From Akkermansia muciniphila (GTDB lineage: Bacteria > Verrucomicrobiota > Verrucomicrobiia > Verrucomicrobiales > Akkermansiaceae), in contig CAMCIC010000002.1 of the NCBI GenBank assembly GCA_945874895.1, positions 186,001-250,000 on the forward strand: a stretch of 64,000 bases of DNA, given 5' to 3'. The notes below the pieces were generated by a model. The model saw nothing but the letters and a program-made list of their open reading frames with translations. It had not been told where the DNA came from and did no database searches. Shown here in pieces: positions 1-8,688 of the stretch. The translations under genes were made by a program, and so were the position numbers. Numbering within the stretch: position 1 is the stretch's first letter; the number at the start of each line of letters is the position of its first letter.

Positions 1-573
1 CGCTTTGCCCGTTTTCCAGGCCTTCTCATAAGCCTCGGCGGATTTCGCGTAGTTAGGATATTTCTCCGGGGTGCCGTAAAAACGCCCCAAGCTGGACAGC
101 AGCGTCCAGTCATCGGGATTGTTCAAGACCCCTCGCTCCAAAAAGGCCCGACCTTTGAGCACATAGGCTCGGTGCGAGGCTTCTTGCCGCGCCGCGGGCC
201 AGTCTTCCCGCTCCTTGCAATCCATGGCCGCATTGTAGGCCATGTGCCATGCACCCACATCCCAATAATACGAGGTCCGCGGTTGCAAGGCCACGATCAA
301 GGAAAACTGATCGGTGAGCTTCACCCAGTCGCGTTTTTCAAATGAACCGTAGGCCGCAAGATTCAAAAAAGTCGCCACTACCGTGCGCAATCCACCCAGC
401 GAGACCGTCGCGCAGGTTTGCCCGATCTTTTCCCGCACCCCCACCTCTAGCGGACGCCACAAAAGCCCGTCCCGCTCGAAGGCACTCTGCGTCCGCTCCT
501 CCCAAGGCGCCTTGACCCACCCCGCGAGCAGCAGGGTAGTCGATACCACCAGTATGTTGCGCCACAGTTTCAT
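1..573 (-). CDS. Envelope TPR-like protein, 3' end outside window
   Basis: The frame opens with ATG at 573 and stays open to base 1, giving 191 residues with no stop, so the C-terminus lies outside the window. The first 20 residues (MKLWRNILVVSTTLLLAGWV) look like an uncleaved anchor or signal peptide. Later segments such as YYWDVGAWHMAYNAA and SAEAYEKAWKTGK look like TPR helices. The start lies 3 bases after the stop of the ABC permease, so it is probably the third gene of that export operon. No function can be assigned. It may be an accessory periplasmic or membrane protein of the exporter. Confidence 0.7.
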   Translation of the reverse strand, partial: MKLWRNILVVSTTLLLAGWVKAPWEERTQSAFERDGLLWRPLEVGVREKIGQTCATVSLGGLRTVVATFLNLAAYGSFEKRDWVKLTDQFSLIVALQPRTSYYWDVGAWHMAYNAAMDCKEREDWPAARQEASHRAYVLKGRAFLERGVLNNPDDWTLLSSLGRFYGTPEKYPNYAKSAEAYEKAWKTGKA

Positions 574-576
574 CAA

Positions 577-1503
577 TTAGAACTCTTTGTCGGAAAAGAC
601 ATACCAGGAAAGCAAGGTGTAGAGCACCACGTAAAAAGCCGATAGCCCGGACAAATGCCCGACCGCCGTCAAGGCAATCTGTTGCCCTTGTATCGCCGCA
701 TCCGTAATGTTGAAAAGTTGGTAATTCGGAAAAACCATCGCCACACATTTCATAAACAGACTCGTCAGGGTAGTGGTGCCCACCGTGGCAGTCGCGCGAT
801 AAAACTCGGCGGCATCCGATTGAAAACTGCCAGCGAGATAACTCATGAAGGACACGATGATCGTGAACAAGGTGCTGGTGGAGAACGTGGACAAGAGCAA
901 AGAAACGGCACCCACGATGGCAGCCTGCAGGAAAATGGCGAGAACACCGGCTTGCAAGGACCACGTCACGCCCTGCATCTGAATATCGCTCCGCATCGAA
1001 TCAATCGCCTGCTGGCTCCAACCCCGGCCCACCGCCATGGTCACCTGCTGGTCGAGCAAAATGCCCGTGCGATAGCCCAGGACGAGAGTCATGATCGCAC
1101 TCATGAGAAACAGGGAGACAAAAATCAACGCCAATACCCCTGCGAGTTTTCCGACGAGATAATCCAACCGCGGCACAGGTTTGGCGAGGATGGTGTAAAG
1201 CGTGCGGTCTTCCACATCCTTCGGCAACAGCAAGGCGGTGGCAGCGATGGCGAATACCAGAGCGAACAATTTCATCACCCCCATGCACCAACTCTTCAAG
1301 AGCACCAACTCGCCAGTGTAGACCGCCTCCGGTCCATCATACTGCGGCAAATCCAGAAACTGCGCGACCAGGGCGATCATCGCAAAAATCATCAGAAAAT
1401 AAAACACCTTCATCCGCACCAACTGGGTGAACGTGTTCATCGCGATCACACTCACACGCCGAGGTTGCAGCCATCGATTGCTTCGTTTCTTGCCCATATC
1501 CAT
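577..1503 (-). CDS. ABC-2 type transporter permease
   Basis: This 308-residue integral membrane protein is the membrane half of an ABC exporter. Hydrophobic segments lie near residues 30-50, 70-95, 120-145, 180-235 and 285-302. After the second one comes the ABC-2 family motif EDRTLYTILAKP, the cytoplasmic coupling region seen in NosY-like permeases. The ATG begins directly after the ATPase stop codon (TAA then ATG), so the two are translationally coupled and probably form one transporter. The substrate cannot be read from sequence. Exporters of this type serve copper-enzyme maturation, gliding and drug export in different bacteria. Confidence 0.88.
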   Translation of the reverse strand: MDMGKKRSNRWLQPRRVSVIAMNTFTQLVRMKVFYFLMIFAMIALVAQFLDLPQYDGPEAVYTGELVLLKSWCMGVMKLFALVFAIAATALLLPKDVEDRTLYTILAKPVPRLDYLVGKLAGVLALIFVSLFLMSAIMTLVLGYRTGILLDQQVTMAVGRGWSQQAIDSMRSDIQMQGVTWSLQAGVLAIFLQAAIVGAVSLLLSTFSTSTLFTIIVSFMSYLAGSFQSDAAEFYRATATVGTTTLTSLFMKCVAMVFPNYQLFNITDAAIQGQQIALTAVGHLSGLSAFYVVLYTLLSWYVFSDKEF

Positions 1504-2361
1504 TTAGTCTTTTCCTCCCTTCGTTTCCTCCAGAAACAAACGCTCCAGAGTCGTGCGCGGCCTACCCGTCCGCACCCAGCTGGCCGCCGTATCACGACCG
1601 ACCATGCGTTCGATCTCCGCGACCAATTCCGGACCCGCATCCTGCAGCACGATCTCGGTTTGGTTCTCCACCGCGATCAAATCTTCCAATCGACCCTCCT
1701 TGACCATTTTCCCTTGGAAAATGATGCCGACGTGATCACACACCTCCTGCACCTGCTCCAGCAAGTGAGAACAAAGAAAAACCGTTTTGCCGCGATCGCG
1801 CAAACGCAAGATGAGATCGCGAATCTGCCGCGAACCGATGGGATCCACGCCCGCCGTCGGCTCATCCAGAATCAACAACCGAGGATCCTGGACCAAAGCT
1901 TGGGCGAGGCCGATGCGTTGCAACATGCCTTTCGAATACCCCCCCAATCTGCGATCACGCGCGTCACGCAGATCGACCAGTTCTAACAATTCGTCGATGC
2001 GCGCCTCCAATGCCTTGCCGCGTAGATCACAAAGCTTGCCATAAAAACGCAGGGTTTCTGCTCCCGTGAGGTGTTTGTAAAAGTAAGGATTCTCCGGCAG
2101 GAAGCCAACGTCATTGCGGGAATCCACCTTGAGCGAATCCTTACCAAAGATCGAACATGTGCCCGAGGTGGGAGCCACCAGTCCCAACAAGGCTTTCATC
2201 GTAGTCGATTTACCCGAGCCATTCGGGCCGATCAGACCATAGACCTCACCCGCACGGATCTGCAGTGAGACATCATTCACCGCACGAAACGGCTTGGCAC
2301 CCCGCAAGGGCAGGCGGAAATCCTTGACCAGATGTTGGATGTCAACAGCGAGGGAACTCAT
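1504..2361 (-). CDS. ABC transporter ATP-binding protein, ABC-2 type export
   Basis: A 285-residue ATPase that powers the adjacent permease. The Walker A motif GPNGSGKST is at residues 45-53, the ABC signature is the variant GGYSKGMLQR, the Walker B is LLILDEPTAG, and the switch histidine is in FLCSHLLEQV. The domain order and the extra C-terminal ~70 residues match the NatA/CcmA/DrrA group of one-ATPase exporters. It is first in a minus-strand operon with the permease and a TPR-like protein. Family assignment is firm; the cargo is unknown. Confidence 0.92.
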   Translation of the reverse strand: MSSLAVDIQHLVKDFRLPLRGAKPFRAVNDVSLQIRAGEVYGLIGPNGSGKSTTMKALLGLVAPTSGTCSIFGKDSLKVDSRNDVGFLPENPYFYKHLTGAETLRFYGKLCDLRGKALEARIDELLELVDLRDARDRRLGGYSKGMLQRIGLAQALVQDPRLLILDEPTAGVDPIGSRQIRDLILRLRDRGKTVFLCSHLLEQVQEVCDHVGIIFQGKMVKEGRLEDLIAVENQTEIVLQDAGPELVAEIERMVGRDTAASWVRTGRPRTTLERLFLEETKGGKD

Positions 2362-2489
2362 CTGGCATCAAGCTACAGGAAGCATCTCAAATTTCAATCA
2401 CAATGCATCATTAGAATCATGATGCAATCGCAGTTTTTCCTGATGGAGGAGAAGAGTCCGTGATCATTGTGGCACGACCCAGGGCAGTC

Positions 2490-2645
2490 GTAGCGCGGCG
2501 CAGCCGCTTTGGACTGCTGCGAGAAATCGCAGCTTTCTGTATGCGACATCGACTTTCGTTAAAGCAAGTCGGTTGGTTTGCGGTTATCGGGTCGCGAAGA
2601 AAAAGCGGTGATCGCTCACCGCAGTCCAAAGCCTTCGGCGGAAGA
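2490..2645 (-). repeat. REP-like palindromic repeat element
   Basis: Two outer arms form an inverted repeat: CGGCGCAGCCGCTTTGGACTGC-like sequence at about 2497-2518 and its near complement at 2621-2640 (GCAGTCCAAAGCCTTCGGCG). Inside the right half is a perfect small hairpin at 2605-2622, GCGGTGA-TCGC-TCACCGC. Open frames across it on both strands are low-complexity Arg/Ser-rich translations and are not genes. The structure and its intergenic position between an exporter operon and the secretin gene resemble dispersed REP/BIME-type elements. Only one copy is in this window, so repetitiveness itself is inferred. The strand given is arbitrary. Confidence 0.6.
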
Positions 2646-2660
2646 TTGAATCGAGCGATG

Positions 2661-5222
2661 CTACTTTCGAAATCGATCCCAGAACGATGACTCGCTCACT
2701 GGCTTGGCCTTAGGAGCGTTTTGATAGTCCGCATCCTCTCCCCCCAGAGACACGGGTTTCGTGACTTTTGCCGGCTCAGCCTTCGGCGCTACATTTTCTG
2801 GGATTTCGTCCACGGGTTTGATCGGTAGCACGCCGGGGCCATCGAATTCACGAATCTTATCCGACATCTCGTAGCGTCGATCCATGTCACGGTTGGCAGC
2901 CTCCATGCTGCGCTCGTCGCGGATGATCTTGGGCTGAATGAAAATCACAAGCTCATTGCGGTTTTTCTTATCAGACGTGGTCGAGAACAGTTTGCCCAAA
3001 CCAGGAATCTGGCTCAAAATGGGAACACCGGAAATCGATTTTTTAAGTTCTTCAGTAATCAAGCCGCCCAAAACAACGGTTTCATTGTTAGGCACTGTGA
3101 CCGTTGTTAGCAACTCGCGACTGATAATGTCTGGAGGTCTGTTCGATTCTGTGTCGGTATATTCTCTCCCGACACTTTGGCTAACCAGTGATATTTGCAA
3201 TGTAATCTCATCCTGAGAGTTCACGAGTGGAATGACTTCAAGAGCCAGAACGACATCACGATACTCATAACTGACTATCGGCGTATTATTATTAAACGCA
3301 TACTGATTGCTTTGTGGAATTGAAATCTGTTGGCCGCTTGAAATAAGACCCTTCTGATTATTAGCCGTAAAAATTGTTGGACGTGAAATTATATTAAAAT
3401 CACCAGTTGCCTGAAGTGCCTTAAGGTAGCCTGTAAGATGTTCGCCGACTTTACCATATACCCCAAGTCCTTTGTTTTCAGTGACAATATTGCCAGCTGA
3501 GTCAAATGTTGGCAACACATCTCCAATTTTACCTGCTACAGCGCCATCTCCGGTTTTGTCTAGATTACGAAACCAGTCGATTCCGTATTCAATCTCATTA
3601 CTCAGCGTCAACTGACCGAACACGGTAGAAATCATGACTTGATCTGCTTTGACGTCGATCTCATCGAGAAGATTGTTGATGATTTCCACACCGGCGGGAG
3701 GCCCCTGCACCACAATCGAGTTGGTGATGTTATCCGCTACCAAAAGCGTGCGACCTACCAGAACGGAAACGGGTTTGGTTGCTACTTGTGGAGCAGATAA
3801 TCCACCACTGCCACCACCACCAGCGCCCATTTGCCCGCCGCCATTGCCACCAAACTGACTGGAGCCAGAGCCGCCAAATTGATTGGTCGAGGAACCGCCA
3901 CTGCGGCGTGAAGATCCGCCCATGGAGGAAGAACCGCCCGCGGAAGACGCAGAAGACCCACGGCCCAGAGTGGTGCTCGTAGAAGCACGTCCGCTGTCAC
4001 CGCCGCCGCCACCGGAGGTAGCCGCACCGCCAAAGGCACGGCTCAGGGCATCACTGGCCACATCGAGGAAATCCCCCACGGCCAGGAACTTCAATTTGCG
4101 GCGGAGGAAATTGCGCTGATCAGAAGGAGTATCAAATTCCTTCACCAAGCTCTCGATGAACACCAGATCCAGCGGACGAGCCATAACAAAAATACGATTG
4201 GTACGGATATCTGGCACGATCTGGATGGGTGGTGCTTCCCCTGCGGAAGAAGAGGCGGCGCCGGCCGCCTGAGGAGCCGTTCCTTGAGGCGGCGGCGTGC
4301 CTCCTTGTTGCACACGCTGCACCCCAGCAGTGGTTTGTGAGGCGCTCTGGGCCGCGAAGATTTCATTCAATGTCGCCGCCAATTCCTCCACATCTCCGTA
4401 TTGCACGCGAATGAACTTGGTCTCGATGTTGGACGAGGGAACGTCAATCTTTGCCTGAAGCTCGATCAGCGAGCGAATCAAAGACGTGTTTTCCGTGATG
4501 ATCAGAGCAGAGGCATTGGGAACCGGCACCACGGAACCGAAGCTATTGAACTGGGTAACCGCGGCTTGGAATACACGAGAAACCTCATCGGGTTTCATGT
4601 ATTTCAGGGTCATTACATAGCGCACCACTTCATCGGTTTCTGGCAGCGCGAGCGGACTGGTGATCAGAGGAATGTCACCGGTACCGGGTTTAGGACCCTG
4701 GGTGGCGGTGGTGAGTTTGTCCCAACCGTCGCCGCCCGGTGCGAACACAAATCCGTGCATCAGGCACGCTGCCTTAAGCATGTCGGTCGCTTCTCCGTAG
4801 GTGATCGGAGGGGGCTGAACGAAGTAGATTTCTAGGTCCTTGACCTCCGCGGTCATGACCACGCGACGACCGGTCAACTGTCGGTATACGTAGCCCAAGC
4901 CCTCGGCATTCAGTTTCGGAAAATTGAAGGCGAACTCGCAAATGTCATTGGGATTGGGGGCTTTCACCGCAGCGTTTTTCTGCCCCGCGGGCACGAGGGG
5001 CATTTTCCCATCGGGTGAGATGCCATTGGCGGAGGGCGAGGCCTCGGCATTCGCTTTGGGACGAGGTGGCACGGTGTTGGAAGCACCGGGCGTGGGTGCT
5101 ACAGGTGGTGGCACAGGAGCGGGCGCCGTGGCTGGCTGTGCGGGAACGTCTGGCGTTTGCCCGACTACCCACACGAGCAGAAGAGAACCAAGACCGGCGT
5201 AATAGAGAATGCGTTTTTGCAT
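2661..5222 (-). CDS. gspD: Type II secretion secretin GspD
   Basis: Outer-membrane secretin, 853 residues from ATG 5222; a TTG 24 bases upstream would overlap the preceding stop and is less likely. A signal peptide spans residues 1-24, followed by a Pro/Ala-rich linker. N0 lies at about 95-165, N1 at 198-262, N2 at 267-362 (interrupted by a Gln/Ala/Pro insert) and N3 at 373-525. N3 carries an ~80-residue Gly/Ser-rich insert, and the secretin core is at about 530-768 with VPILSQIPGLG and NELVIFIQP. It is the last gene of the secretion operon. DNA encoding most of the core (about 3030-3625) is much AT-richer than the rest of the gene. Identity as secretin is firm; GspD rather than PilQ is inferred from the pseudopilin neighbours. 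Confidence 0.9.
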   Translation of the reverse strand: MQKRILYYAGLGSLLLVWVVGQTPDVPAQPATAPAPVPPPVAPTPGASNTVPPRPKANAEASPSANGISPDGKMPLVPAGQKNAAVKAPNPNDICEFAFNFPKLNAEGLGYVYRQLTGRRVVMTAEVKDLEIYFVQPPPITYGEATDMLKAACLMHGFVFAPGGDGWDKLTTATQGPKPGTGDIPLITSPLALPETDEVVRYVMTLKYMKPDEVSRVFQAAVTQFNSFGSVVPVPNASALIITENTSLIRSLIELQAKIDVPSSNIETKFIRVQYGDVEELAATLNEIFAAQSASQTTAGVQRVQQGGTPPPQGTAPQAAGAASSSAGEAPPIQIVPDIRTNRIFVMARPLDLVFIESLVKEFDTPSDQRNFLRRKLKFLAVGDFLDVASDALSRAFGGAATSGGGGGDSGRASTSTTLGRGSSASSAGGSSSMGGSSRRSGGSSTNQFGGSGSSQFGGNGGGQMGAGGGGSGGLSAPQVATKPVSVLVGRTLLVADNITNSIVVQGPPAGVEIINNLLDEIDVKADQVMISTVFGQLTLSNEIEYGIDWFRNLDKTGDGAVAGKIGDVLPTFDSAGNIVTENKGLGVYGKVGEHLTGYLKALQATGDFNIISRPTIFTANNQKGLISSGQQISIPQSNQYAFNNNTPIVSYEYRDVVLALEVIPLVNSQDEITLQISLVSQSVGREYTDTESNRPPDIISRELLTTVTVPNNETVVLGGLITEELKKSISGVPILSQIPGLGKLFSTTSDKKNRNELVIFIQPKIIRDERSMEAANRDMDRRYEMSDKIREFDGPGVLPIKPVDEIPENVAPKAEPAKVTKPVSLGGEDADYQNAPKAKPVSESSFWDRFRK

Positions 5223-5242
5223 AAGAGTGAAGTAAGGGAAAA

Positions 5243-5830
5243 TCAACGTTGAGGCAATTGTGGCATTTGGCCTGGGGTCACAGGAGTGCCTGGGGGAGAG
5301 GGAGGAACGATGGTGCGCAAGCGGGGTTGATTGCCTCCACGATCACCGCCTCTGTCTCCGCCCCGCTCACCACCCACCGTGGGCGGAAAACCAGTCGGAC
5401 GGTTCTGCTGTTGTTGCCCAGGCTGACCCTGATCGGGGGTTTTTACCGTCAGCAATTTTTTATCGAAAGACACTGTGCCGATGGAAGACCCGTATTTCAG
5501 TTTCACGGTGGTGGCGGTATAATCCATGCCACCGTCCTCCACTTCTAGAACCTCGAACTCGGAGTGCTGGCCTGGCTGGATGATGGTTTTTTCCTCAGGC
5601 TTTTTCTTGTTCATCAGAATCACAAAGTAGCCATCGGGAAACTTTGTCACTCCGCCCAGGGTCCAATCCTCCAGCGGGTTCACCACGGGGACATTGCTCA
5701 CTACGGGCGGCGCCGGCGTCGTGAATGGCGAACTGGTGTGCAGCGTGGTGTAACGGCTGGGCAAGGGTTTCTTCGGCGCACCTGCCCACAGGGGCAAAGG
5801 AAGCAGGCAGAGCAGAACGATAGGTTTCAT
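5243..5830 (-). CDS. GspC/PilP-like secretion accessory protein
   Basis: A 195-residue secreted or periplasmic protein with signal peptide MKPIVLLCLLPLPLWAGA. Residues about 55-130 form a compact beta-rich domain (DWTLGGVTKFPDGYFVIL, then a segment on constant-slope phrases EVLEVEDGG and VKLKYGSSIGTVSF). This resembles the homology region of GspC and the PilP domain that contacts the secretin N0 domain. The last 60 residues are low complexity, with GGDRGGDRGG and proline runs. It lies between gspM and gspD, 20 bases before the secretin start, where a secretin partner would be expected. The assignment is by position and domain shape, not by clear similarity. Confidence 0.6.
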   Translation of the reverse strand: MKPIVLLCLLPLPLWAGAPKKPLPSRYTTLHTSSPFTTPAPPVVSNVPVVNPLEDWTLGGVTKFPDGYFVILMNKKKPEEKTIIQPGQHSEFEVLEVEDGGMDYTATTVKLKYGSSIGTVSFDKKLLTVKTPDQGQPGQQQQNRPTGFPPTVGGERGGDRGGDRGGNQPRLRTIVPPSPPGTPVTPGQMPQLPQR

Positions 5831-5836
5831 AAAAAA

Positions 5837-6388
5837 TCAGAGGTTGGGGTTGAGAGGAACAAACCATTGGTCAAACGTCACGATGCAATCGATCTGAGAG
5901 TCATCCTCGCGGTTCGGGCTCATGGTGATTTCAGAAATGGCGCGGAAATCGTTGGGCGAGTGCATGCGATCAAACCATGCGTAGAGATTTTTTTCCTCCC
6001 CCGTAACGGTGAATTTCACTTGAGCGACCTTGTAGCGGCGCGTTGCCCCGTCCTCGGACTCAGCCGAGCGATCGGGAAGAATGTCCATTTTTTTTACCGT
6101 CATCCCTGCACGACTCGCCTCTGCCGATGCGAGTTGCTGGAGCTTGGTAGGCACCTGCTCTGCGGCCTCTGGCTCGGGTTCATGCTGAGCTAGCCACTCG
6201 ATTTCATCGGTCAAAGAATCTCGCGATGCCAGATACATTTGTCCTTCACGCAACGCATTCTCCGCATTCTTACGATCCGCGGCGACATTCATTTTCTGGT
6301 TTTCGTAGGTTTTGTATCCCCAGAGAGCCAGCAAAATGACGCCGGCAGCGCCAAAGAGCATGAGCAACTTTTTTTCTCTTTCCGACAT
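5837..6388 (-). CDS. gspM: Type II secretion inner-membrane protein GspM/PilO-like
   Basis: A 183-residue bitopic protein: short cytoplasmic tail MSEREKKLL, one membrane helix at residues 8-25, then a coiled-coil-like stretch to about residue 95 and a ferredoxin-like periplasmic domain (KVAQVKFTVTGEEKNLYAWF, a typical PilO/GspM strand-helix pattern). It would pair with the GspL-like protein upstream in the inner-membrane platform that couples the assembly ATPase to the pseudopilus. It lies between gspL and the GspC/PilP-like gene. An 86-base gap separates it from gspL; the frames there show no gene. Confidence 0.7.
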   Translation of the reverse strand: MSEREKKLLMLFGAAGVILLALWGYKTYENQKMNVAADRKNAENALREGQMYLASRDSLTDEIEWLAQHEPEPEAAEQVPTKLQQLASAEASRAGMTVKKMDILPDRSAESEDGATRRYKVAQVKFTVTGEEKNLYAWFDRMHSPNDFRAISEITMSPNREDDSQIDCIVTFDQWFVPLNPNL

Positions 6389-6474
6389 GCAATGAAATCA
6401 ATTGGGTGTTCTGTAACAATAAAACCGCTGGCCCGTCCATGTGTTTGTAAAAGCGAGAATCATTTCGGCAAGCA

Positions 6475-7719
6475 TTATTGTTGTTCCTGAGGCACGGCGC
6501 CCTGAATCACGAACTCCCACCCCTTGGAGGTATTGGTCGGCGGGGGCGAGGTAAATTTGAAACGCATCAACTCCTCGCTTTTGTTGATGGCGAAACTGAA
6601 TTGACCCACGGGCGGCGCCTGGCTGGCCTCTCCCTTGATACGGATCTCGTTGTTGTTGATGTTCGCCTCGCGCAAGCGAATCACCCCCTTGGGCTGTGGC
6701 ATGCAACGGGTGATGCGATACAATGTCTCCACGGGCCACTGTTCTTCATCGACCAATGGCCCCAATTCCCGCCACTTTTCCTTATGCTCGTTGAACGCAT
6801 CGCGCTCGGGCTGAATGGCCTTAGCCGCGAGCTTGAGCGTGTTGGTCTCACGGATTTCCTGCCATAGCGTCCAGCCTGCGTAACCAGCAAAGCCCAATAC
6901 CACGGCGGCAGCGGCCCCCGCCACGCTGATGATTTGGCGGCGCTTGGCAGCCTCGCGGCGTTGCGCGTAGACATCGGATGGCAGCAGCTTGCACTCCGTG
7001 ATAGGCACCGCGGGATCCGGTCGCTTCGTGATCTGAACGCCTCCTTCAAACGCATGTTTTAGAGCTCCAGCCTCACCTAGCTCGCCATCTGGATGCCAAA
7101 CTCGCACGCTCTGTGGCGTAAAGGCAATTCCCTGAAAGGAAAGCTGAACCAGAGCAAGGCGAACATCCCGCAGCAACGATTCATCAGGATGCTCCGAGTC
7201 GTTCGAGGTCGACTGCGCATAGAGCATGCTCCCCTGTTGATACAAGGCAAACACCCATTGACCGAATTCCTTCCACAGGGCGATGCCATCGCCATCAAAG
7301 GCGTAGGCACGTGGTGAGTAATCGAAGCCCTTGGGAGTGCGTTGCGGTAATTCACCCTCCTCTGGGGCACGCAGAACAACGGTAGCGAGAACAGCGCTTT
7401 CCTCGTTTTTTCCCAATACAAAATGATCAATCAACTGCCCCGCTCCGGGATCGGCTCGTATGCCCATCCGCTCGCTGTGCATTTGAGCGAGATCCGCAAA
7501 CAGGCTCTCATCCCCACTGGTGGTCCTGAATGGCATCACAGTAGCGTCCTTCACACCGAAAAAATACAGCACGTCCAGCGATGGCAAATCAGCGATCTCG
7601 CCTGCCCGATGCACAGTGGTCCATTCCTTGCGCTCAAAGCTACTGCCCGGCGAGCCCTCCCAAATTTCCCATCCGGAAACCCCTGGTACTAAAATTACGA
7701 TATCTCCCTTGTTGCTCAC
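6475..7719 (-). CDS. gspL: Type II secretion protein GspL-like
   Basis: A 414-residue protein with a large cytoplasmic N-terminal part (to about 255), a single membrane helix near 260-282 (IISVAGAAAAVVLGFAGYAG) and a periplasmic domain ending in a GspL/PilN-like ferredoxin fold. In the family the cytoplasmic part is actin-like and binds the GspE ATPase. It starts with GTG at 7719 that overlaps the gspK stop (GTGA), so translation is coupled. Sequence in the N-terminal half is divergent; the call rests on topology, length and the conserved K-L-M gene order. Confidence 0.7.
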   Translation of the reverse strand: MSNKGDIVILVPGVSGWEIWEGSPGSSFERKEWTTVHRAGEIADLPSLDVLYFFGVKDATVMPFRTTSGDESLFADLAQMHSERMGIRADPGAGQLIDHFVLGKNEESAVLATVVLRAPEEGELPQRTPKGFDYSPRAYAFDGDGIALWKEFGQWVFALYQQGSMLYAQSTSNDSEHPDESLLRDVRLALVQLSFQGIAFTPQSVRVWHPDGELGEAGALKHAFEGGVQITKRPDPAVPITECKLLPSDVYAQRREAAKRRQIISVAGAAAAVVLGFAGYAGWTLWQEIRETNTLKLAAKAIQPERDAFNEHKEKWRELGPLVDEEQWPVETLYRITRCMPQPKGVIRLREANINNNEIRIKGEASQAPPVGQFSFAINKSEELMRFKFTSPPPTNTSKGWEFVIQGAVPQEQQ

Positions 7720-8675
7720 GGTACAATTTCTTCGGTTTTTTCTAAAATGGCAGGTCTACCTCCACGGTTGCGCACCACGAGGACAATTTTGCGTTTGGTG
7801 GCTCCGGCCTGCCCCACACTTTCAATGCGAACCGTACCGTCGTTCACCGCCAGACGCGGTGTCACCACCGGGGCGTAAAACTCCGGCACACGCAAGATTT
7901 CAAACACAGTCGCGCCATTCTGTCCACTATTGAGGTTCTGAAATGGCGCATCGTCCTCCGTGCCGCGGATGCCATCAGGACCGCGCACGATCTCCACGAG
8001 GGTGTTTGCATCGTCCAAATTGCACTCCGCTGCGATCGAAATCTTCTCGGCAGTGGCTTCGTTGATGTCAATGCCACCGGCGCTCCAAATGGTAAACCAG
8101 TCGCGCCAATCAGGCCGAACTTGTTCCACAAGCTCCATGCCACGCACCAGGCGAATTTCATCGAGTGAATAAAATGGACGATTGAATGGCTGATTGATGC
8201 GACCGATCTCCTCGTAGTATTCCTTTTCCGCGCCGTTCAATTGTTCTTCGTCATTGGGATCTACCCAATCGAGCATCGCATCCGCGATTTCCTGAGCGAT
8301 GTCCTCATCAATCCCCCAGTAAATGAAAATTTGTTTGAGTAGATTTTTGTCACCCGAATTCAACAACATGCTATTGATGTTGAAACGTTCACCTTCGGAG
8401 CGCAGATCCACGTCATAGCGCGCGCCATCTTCGCCTGCCAAGTGCAGCAGAGGATCATCGCGTTTGACAACGGGGTTCGCCCCCACGGCGATGCCCATCT
8501 CCGCTGCCTGACGAGCACGGAATCCATTGATTTGCGAATCCGCCACATCGAGCTCAAAGGAGAGCAATTGAATCGCCGTGACTGCAGCAAAAGTAAGCAC
8601 CACGATCAACCACAACACGGCAATGAGAGCCATGCCGCGCGAGGGTTTTTGATGGATGTGATGCTTGCACTTCAT
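7716..8675 (-). CDS. gspK: Type II secretion minor pseudopilin GspK
   Basis: A 319-residue minor pseudopilin. The prepilin leader ends in RGMALIAVLWLIVVLTFAA, with the class-typical glycine before the hydrophobic helix and without the Glu+5, as usual for GspK. A large globular domain follows, with NSMLLNSGD and an acidic stretch DWVDPNDEEQLNG, matching the GspK alpha-helical domain. GspK with GspI and GspJ caps the pseudopilus and starts assembly. An AAGGTAAGGAAAG Shine-Dalgarno-like run precedes ATG 8675. It overlaps gspL by 4 bases and follows gspJ after 13. Confidence 0.85.
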   Translation of the reverse strand: MKCKHHIHQKPSRGMALIAVLWLIVVLTFAAVTAIQLLSFELDVADSQINGFRARQAAEMGIAVGANPVVKRDDPLLHLAGEDGARYDVDLRSEGERFNINSMLLNSGDKNLLKQIFIYWGIDEDIAQEIADAMLDWVDPNDEEQLNGAEKEYYEEIGRINQPFNRPFYSLDEIRLVRGMELVEQVRPDWRDWFTIWSAGGIDINEATAEKISIAAECNLDDANTLVEIVRGPDGIRGTEDDAPFQNLNSGQNGATVFEILRVPEFYAPVVTPRLAVNDGTVRIESVGQAGATKRKIVLVVRNRGGRPAILEKTEEIVP

Positions 8676-8688
8676 ACGAAAACTTTCC

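Noticed and set aside
655-1986. 443-codon plus-strand frame across the ABC exporter genes
   Set aside because: Arg/His/Gln-rich translation antisense to two clear ABC transporter genes.
2417-2690. Two small frames in the 2.5 kb intergenic region
   Set aside because: They read through the palindromic repeat element on opposite strands and are composed of repeat translation.
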